The translations under genes and the position numbers were made by a program. The notes beneath the pieces were generated by a model. It was not told where the DNA came from. It saw only the letters and a program-made list of their open reading frames with translations, and did not search any database. Below are positions 59,367 through 64,000 of a stretch of 64,000 bases of DNA, in pieces. Each line of letters opens with the position of its first letter. Within the stretch, counting starts at the first letter, position 1. This stretch comes from CAVSRC01 sp963798195 (GTDB taxonomy: Bacteria; Pseudomonadota; Alphaproteobacteria; Rhizobiales; Kaistiaceae), in assembly GCA_963798195.1 (NCBI GenBank), contig CAWCSF010000004.1:186001-250000 (forward strand), read 5' to 3'.

Positions 59367-60671
59367 TCAACGCTCCGTGGCATTTCCCGGCGGCGGAATG
59401 ACCAGCACCTTGTCGATCCGGCGCTCGTCCATGTCGACGACCTCCAGCACCATGTCGTCCGCCTCGACCCGGTCGCCGACCTGCGGCAGGTGTCCGAGGC
59501 GGTTGATCACGTAGCCGGCCAGCGTCTCGAAATCGGCGTCGCCGCGCAGGCCATGCCGTCCGGCCACCTCCTCGAACTCGTCGATCGGCAGCTTGCCGTC
59601 GATCAGCAGCGACCCGTCCGGCCGTTTCACCACCGCCCTGTCGGGCGGCTCGCCGAGCTCCGGCAATTCGCCGGCGATGCTTTCCAGGATGTCCGTCGCT
59701 GAGACCACGCCCTCCGTCACGCCGTATTCGTCAACGACGACGGCTATCCGTGCCCGCGCGTTGCGGAACACCTCGATCAGGCGCAGCACCGCCATGCGCT
59801 CGGGCACGAACGGGACGGGCTTCATCAGTCCGCCGATGTCGACGGCGCTGTCCGCAAGCGCTGCGGCGAGCAGGTCGCGCGTGTTGACCAGGCCCACAGG
59901 GGCGTCGATGGAGCCGTCGCAGACGACGAGCTGCGTATGCCGGCTTGCCGCGACCGCCGCCGTCAGCGCCGCGCGATCGGCGGCCCGATCGATCCACGCG
60001 ACGTCGGCGCGCGGCGTCATGATGGCGCGGACCGAGCGGTCGGCGAGCCGAAGCACGCCATTGATCATGCGCCGCTCCTCGGGCGCAAAAATTCCCGACC
60101 GCGTGCCTTCCGCGATCAGCGACTTGACCTCGTCCTCGGTCACGGTGCTCTCGCGCGCCGTGGTGACCCGCAGCAGGCGCAGGATCGCCTCGGTCGAATG
60201 GCGCAGCAGCCACACCGCCGGCGCCGCCACGCGTGAGAGCACCTGCATCGGCCGTGCGATCAGTGCCGCAAAACGTTCCGGGTGGGTCAGCGCGATCCGC
60301 TTCGGCACCAGTTCGCCGACGATCAACGACAGGTAGGTGACCAGCGCCACGACGATCGCCAGCGCGACCGCTTCGCCGTGGGGCGCGATCGCCGGGATGC
60401 GGTCCAGCAGCGCGCCCAGGGGCTCGGCGACGGTGGCTCCGCTGAAGGCGCCGGCGACGATGCCGACGAGCGTGATGCCGATCTGCACTGTCGCCAGGAA
60501 GCGGCTCGGGTCGGCAAGCAATGCCAGCGCGGCGCGGGCGCCCTTGTCGCCATGCTTGGCCATGCTCTCCAGCCGCGTCCGGCGCGCGGAGACGATCGCC
60601 ATCTCCGACAGGGCCAGCAACCCGTTCAGCACGATCAGCAGGACGACGATGGCGATAGCTGCAAGCGGCAT
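59367..60671 (-). CDS. CNNM/CorC-HlyC family membrane protein (DUF21-CBS)
   Basis: A 434-residue protein with the DUF21/CNNM membrane domain (residues about 1-190, including GLLALSEMAIVSARRTRLE and VTYLSLIVGELVPKRIAL), a CBS pair (MTPRADVAWIDRAADRAAL and VVDEYGVTEGVVSATDILES) and a C-terminal CorC_HlyC domain (DFETLAGYVINRLGHLPQVG). Such proteins are linked to magnesium or cobalt efflux or to membrane-damage tolerance. ATG 60671 is preferred over GTG 60677; no strong ribosome binding site is seen. Confidence 0.88.
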   Translation of the reverse strand: MPLAAIAIVVLLIVLNGLLALSEMAIVSARRTRLESMAKHGDKGARAALALLADPSRFLATVQIGITLVGIVAGAFSGATVAEPLGALLDRIPAIAPHGEAVALAIVVALVTYLSLIVGELVPKRIALTHPERFAALIARPMQVLSRVAAPAVWLLRHSTEAILRLLRVTTARESTVTEDEVKSLIAEGTRSGIFAPEERRMINGVLRLADRSVRAIMTPRADVAWIDRAADRAALTAAVAASRHTQLVVCDGSIDAPVGLVNTRDLLAAALADSAVDIGGLMKPVPFVPERMAVLRLIEVFRNARARIAVVVDEYGVTEGVVSATDILESIAGELPELGEPPDRAVVKRPDGSLLIDGKLPIDEFEEVAGRHGLRGDADFETLAGYVINRLGHLPQVGDRVEADDMVLEVVDMDERRIDKVLVIPPPGNATER

Positions 60672-60711
60672 CGTCACGCTCGGGTTGGGGCCGCAGAGCG
60701 CGGCCTCGGCA

Positions 60712-61455
60712 CTATGCCCGCAATGGCCGGGCCGCGAGAACCGCCTCGAGGAAGCCGGCGAGATCGTCCGCGACGAATTCGACGTGGGGCGCGTCGCGGC
60801 CTTCCAGCTCCCAGTCCTCGGTCAGCACTTCGCGCGTCCCGTGCGGTACTACCAGCACGGTCGCCATGCCGAGTTCCTTCGGCACCTCCAGATTGCGCGC
60901 CAGGTCTTCGAACATCGCCGCCCGTTTCGGATCGACCCCCGTCACACGCAGGAAGCGGTCGTAGGTCTCGCGGTTGGGCTTGGGCAGCAGTTCGGAGCTG
61001 ACGATGTCGAAGATTTCCTCGAAGTGGTCAGGGATGCCGAGCTGCGCGGCAACCTTCTCGGCGTGGCTGCGCGAACCGTTGGTCAGGATGAACTTGCGGC
61101 CGGGCAGGGCGTCGATCGCCCGCGCAAGCCGCGGGTCCGGCCGCACAACCGAATGGTCGATGTCGTGCACGTATTCCAGGAAGTCGTCCGGCTTTATGCC
61201 GTGCTCCTCCATCAGGCCGCGCAGCGTGGTTCCGTAGCGACGGTAATAGTCCTTCTGCACCTTTTGCGCTTCGTCGGTCCCCATCTTGAGCAAGCGTCCG
61301 ACATAGGCATGGATGCGCCGGTCGATCTGCTCGAAGAGCTTCACGTGCCGCGGATAAAGCGTGTTGTCGAGGTCGAAGACCCAGGCGTCGACGCCCGCGA
61401 ACCGTTTCAGGTCGGTTTCGCCCGGGGCCAATGGCGCGGCTGGGGAAGGCTTCAT
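60712..61455 (-). CDS. HAD-superfamily pyrimidine 5'-nucleotidase-like phosphatase
   Basis: A 247-residue HAD hydrolase: motif [13 protein letters not shown], motif [18 protein letters not shown], motif III Lys near [10 protein letters not shown] and motif [32 protein letters not shown] matches the SDT1/pyrimidine 5'-nucleotidase subgroup that follows argB in rhizobia. Its start overlaps the argB stop (ATGA), so the two genes are coupled. The natural substrate is probably a nucleotide monophosphate. Confidence 0.88.
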   Translation of the reverse strand: MKPSPAAPLAPGETDLKRFAGVDAWVFDLDNTLYPRHVKLFEQIDRRIHAYVGRLLKMGTDEAQKVQKDYYRRYGTTLRGLMEEHGIKPDDFLEYVHDIDHSVVRPDPRLARAIDALPGRKFILTNGSRSHAEKVAAQLGIPDHFEEIFDIVSSELLPKPNRETYDRFLRVTGVDPKRAAMFEDLARNLEVPKELGMATVLVVPHGTREVLTEDWELEGRDAPHVEFVADDLAGFLEAVLAARPLRA

Positions 61456-62358
61456 TGCCGGATCAGCGTACCGGCGCCGTGATCGGTGTAGAGCTCCAGC
61501 AGCACCGCGTGCGGCGTCTTGCCGTTGAGGATCACGACGCCCTCGACACCGCGCTCCAGCGCTTCGATGCAGGTCTCGACCTTGGGGATCATGCCGCCGG
61601 TGATCGTGCCGTCGGCGATCAGCGCGCGCACCTCGGCGACGGTGAGCTCCTTGATCAGGTTGCCGGCCTTGTCGAGCACGCCCGGCACGTCGGTGAGGAA
61701 GAGCAGGCGCGTCGCGTTGAGCGCGCCCGCTATCGCGCCGGCGAAGGTGTCGGCGTTGACGTTGTAGGTCTCGCCGTCGACGCCCGGCGCCACCGGCGCG
61801 ATCACCGGGATCAGCTCGGCGCCGAGTACCATGTCGATCACCGCGCGGTTGACCTTCTTCGGTTCGCCGACGAAGCCGAGATCGACCACCCGCTCGATGT
61901 TGGAATCGGGGTCGATCTCCGTCCGCGTCACCTTCTCGGCAAAGACCATGTTGCCGTCCTTGCCGGACAGGCCGACCGCTTTGCCGCCCTCGGCGTTGAT
62001 CGCCATCACGATCTCTTTGTTGATCGAGCCGGCGAGCACCATCTCGACCACCTCGACCGTGCGCTTGTCGGTGACCCTGAGGCCCGACCGGAACTCGGAC
62101 TGGATGTCGAGCTTCTTCAGCATTTCGCCGATCTGTGGCCCGCCGCCATGCACGACCACCGGCCGCGCGCCGGAGGTCTCCAGCAGCGTGATGTCGCGCG
62201 CGAAGGCCTTGCCGAGATCTGGCGTCGCCCATGGCATGGCCGCCGTATTTCACGACGATCACCTTGCCGTCATAGGCCAGCATGTAGGGCAGGGCCGCCG
62301 AAATCAGCCGCGCCCGGGCGATCGCTTCGGTGGTTTCCTGCTCGGCGGTCTTGTTCAT
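61452..62358 (-). CDS. argB: acetylglutamate kinase, with an apparent +1 insertion near the N terminus
   Basis: ArgB phosphorylates N-acetylglutamate in arginine synthesis. The N-terminal frame from ATG 62358 gives [20 protein letters not shown] then YGGHAMGDA; the remaining 260 residues ([66 protein letters not shown]) are in the next frame. Removing the T at 62220 (plus strand) joins them into a normal protein of 301 residues. As given, only the shorter frame 61452-62237 is open, and it lacks the first lysine-glycine loop. Arginine synthesis normally needs this gene, so a sequencing error is likely. Confidence 0.88.
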
Positions 62359-62414
62359 GGGCGGCGATCCTGTTTCGGGGCGGTCTATACCGGGTTTGCG
62401 ACAGGCGGACAAAC

Positions 62415-63063
62415 CTAGGCCAGCAGGCGCGTGATCTCCGCCCGCAGCACGTCGATCCCGGCGCCGGTTTCCGACGACGTCGCCAGCACCTCGGGGTGGG
62501 CGGCGGGCCGCTTGGCGAGGCGGCCGGCCGTTTCCCCGATAACGCGCTCCAGTTCAGCCGGCTTGACCTTGTCGCATTTGGTCAGCACCACCTGGTACGA
62601 CACCGCCGCCCTGTCCAGCGTGCCCAGCGCCTCCTCGTCCGGCGCCTTGAGGCCGTGGCGCCCGTCGATGAGCAGGTAGACGCGGCGCAGGTTCGCGCGT
62701 CCGCGGAGGTAGGCGAACACGGTCTCGGTCCAGGCCGCCACTTCCGTCTTCGGAGCGCGGGCATAGCCGTAGCCCGGCATGTCCATGATCGCGATGCCGG
62801 CATCGGCGTGAAACAGGTTGAGTTCGCGCGTGCGGCCCGGCGTGTTGGAGGTTCGCGCCAGCGCCTTCTGGCCGACCAGCGCGTTGATCAGCGACGACTT
62901 GCCGACATTGGAACGGCCGGCAAAGGCAATCTCGATCCCGTCCGGCGGGGGCAGCGCCGTTGACCGAGCCGGTCCCATGGACGAAGCGCCACGGCCGGGC
63001 GAAGAGCAGCCGGCCTGCCTCGATCTGGCGGGCGCGTTCGATTGCTTCTTCGGTTGCGCTCAT
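62415..63063 (-). CDS. engB: ribosome biogenesis GTP-binding protein EngB, with an apparent +1 insertion
   Basis: EngB (YihA/YsxC) is a GTPase needed for large-subunit assembly and is usually essential. The N-terminal frame from ATG 63063 reads [20 protein letters not shown] to [10 protein letters not shown], typical for rhizobia. The G1 motif [18 protein letters not shown]3 DMPGYGYA and G4 TKCDK lie in another frame (open 62415-62978). Removing one base in GGCGC near 62955 merges them into 215 residues, the normal length. The frame break is therefore probably an error in the sequence, but a real mutation cannot be excluded. Confidence 0.87.
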
Positions 63064-63100
63064 GCGCGATCGCCTTGGGGCAGGGCGGCCGTGAGGCCGC

Positions 63101-64000
63101 TCAGCCCTTCGCGGTTGCCTTGGACTTGGCTTTCGCCTTGGCTTTGGCGGCGGCGCGGCGGGATTTCACCGTCGATTTCGCCGGCTTGTCGCCGTTGTCC
63201 TCGGCTTCGTCGGTTTCGTCCGGCTTGACCGAGTCGTTGGCTGCCTTCGGCGTGGCCGCTGCGGCGACGGGCTTGGCCGGCTGCGCCGGCTTCTTTCGGA
63301 ACGTGCCGACGATATTGTCCCAGAGATTCACCTCGGCGCCGTAGCGCTTCATGATGAAATATTGCTGCGTCACCGACAGCGTGTTGTTCCAAGCCCAGTA
63401 GATGACGAGGCCGGCCGGGAACGACGCCAGCATGAAGGTGAACAGCACCGGCATCCAGGTGAAGATCATCGCCTGGGTCGGGTCCGGCGGGGCCGGGTTC
63501 AGCTTCATCTGCACGAACATCGTGATGCCCATGATCAGCGGCCACAGGCCGATGGCGAGGAACGTGCCGATCACGGGGATGGATAGCGGATCGTAAGGCA
63601 GCAGCCCGAAGAGGTTGAAGACGTGCGTCGGATCCGGTGCGGAAAGGTCGTGGATCCAGCCGAAGAACGGCGCGTGGCGCATCTCGATGGTGACGAAGAG
63701 CACCTTGTAGAGCGAGAAGAAGACCGGGATCTGGATCGCCACCGGCCAGCAGCCGGCGAGCGGATTGATCTTCTCGGTCTTGTACAACTCCATCAGCGCC
63801 TGTTGCTGCTTGACCTTGTCGTCCTTGTACTGCTCGCGCAGCGCGGCCATCTGCGGCTGCACCTTCTTCATCGCGCTCATCGACTTGTAGGATTTGTTGG
63901 CGAGCGGGAAGAACAGCGCCTTGACGATGACGGTCACCAGCAGGATGGCGACGCCGAAGTTGCCGAACACGTGGAACAGCCAGTCGATGACGAAGAACAT
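63101..64000 (-). CDS. yidC: membrane protein insertase YidC, C-terminal part (5' end outside window)
   Basis: The last 299 residues of YidC/OxaA. All conserved membrane helices are present: [20 protein letters not shown] with the helical hairpin [20 protein letters not shown], then [20 protein letters not shown], a [16 protein letters not shown] helix, and [20 protein letters not shown] with [13 protein letters not shown]. The tail is a Lys/Ala-rich segment ([20 protein letters not shown]), common in alphaproteobacteria. The Met at the window edge is internal; the N terminus and P1 domain lie beyond 64000. It precedes engB, the usual order. Confidence 0.94.
   Translation of the reverse strand: MFFVIDWLFHVFGNFGVAILLVTVIVKALFFPLANKSYKSMSAMKKVQPQMAALREQYKDDKVKQQQALMELYKTEKINPLAGCWPVAIQIPVFFSLYKVLFVTIEMRHAPFFGWIHDLSAPDPTHVFNLFGLLPYDPLSIPVIGTFLAIGLWPLIMGITMFVQMKLNPAPPDPTQAMIFTWMPVLFTFMLASFPAGLVIYWAWNNTLSVTQQYFIMKRYGAEVNLWDNIVGTFRKKPAQPAKPVAAAATPKAANDSVKPDETDEAEDNGDKPAKSTVKSRRAAAKAKAKAKSKATAKG

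Overview
The window is GC-rich chromosomal DNA from an alphaproteobacterium, most likely of the order Hyphomicrobiales (Rhizobiales). The evidence is gene order: a Caulobacter/rhizobial-type Flp (Tad/Cpa) pilus locus, the run cytochrome c - kdsB - pheA, the SRP RNA just ahead of dnaX-ebfC, and the run def - fmt - truA - dapE - dapD - argB - engB - yidC. No prophage, insertion sequence, CRISPR array, rRNA or tRNA was recognised.

Layout. 0-7.8 kb: the tail of an ArsR-type regulator, nucleoside salvage genes (deoB, upp), a short-chain dehydrogenase resembling Caulobacter D-xylose 1-dehydrogenase, a membrane-anchored retropepsin-like protease, a phosphomannomutase/phosphoglucomutase, an aldose 1-epimerase and an orphan PhnD-like binding protein. 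7.8-20 kb: a complete Flp pilus locus. Two TadE-like minor pilins and a free-standing secretin N-domain protein lie on the minus strand. Two Flp pilins, the prepilin peptidase cpaA, cpaB-cpaC-cpaD-cpaE-cpaF and tadB-tadC lie on the plus strand, and tadD is convergent. CtrA-like TTAA motifs precede flp, cpaB and tadD. 20-27.3 kb: a leucyl aminopeptidase, a MarR regulator and an NlpC/P60 peptidase. Between the last two sits a tightly packed five-gene sugar-acid cassette (RraA-like aldolase, SnoaL-like protein, uronate-dehydrogenase-like enzyme, mannonate-dehydratase-like enzyme, SMP-30 lactonase). 27.3-36.4 kb: a yej-type peptide ABC transporter operon with two binding proteins, an extra small secreted protein and a trailing hydroxyacid dehydrogenase.

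36.5-50 kb: cytochrome c, kdsB, pheA, a kinase-like gene, and a stretch at 39.9-42.5 kb where three adjacent genes show frame breaks. Next come a HIT protein, the SRP RNA, dnaX and ebfC. An SDR-cupin pair and dsbA separate these from recR. Then a DUF924 protein, an EthD-like protein and rmuC. 50-64 kb: small proteins and a LuxR-type regulator, a possible ArfA-type ribosome rescue factor divergent from def, fmt-truA, dapE, two DUF805 membrane proteins, dapD, a CorC/HlyC-type protein, a HAD phosphatase, argB and engB (both with an apparent one-base insertion) and the 3' part of yidC.

Two themes stand out. The pilus locus looks like a CtrA-regulated, cell-cycle-linked unit. The sugar-acid cassette encodes in order all steps expected of a non-phosphorylating oxidative route (dehydrogenase, lactonase, dehydratase, aldolase), with members distant enough from named enzymes that its substrate is unknown. 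Frame breaks in the normally essential engB and in argB suggest that at least some indels here are sequencing or assembly errors.
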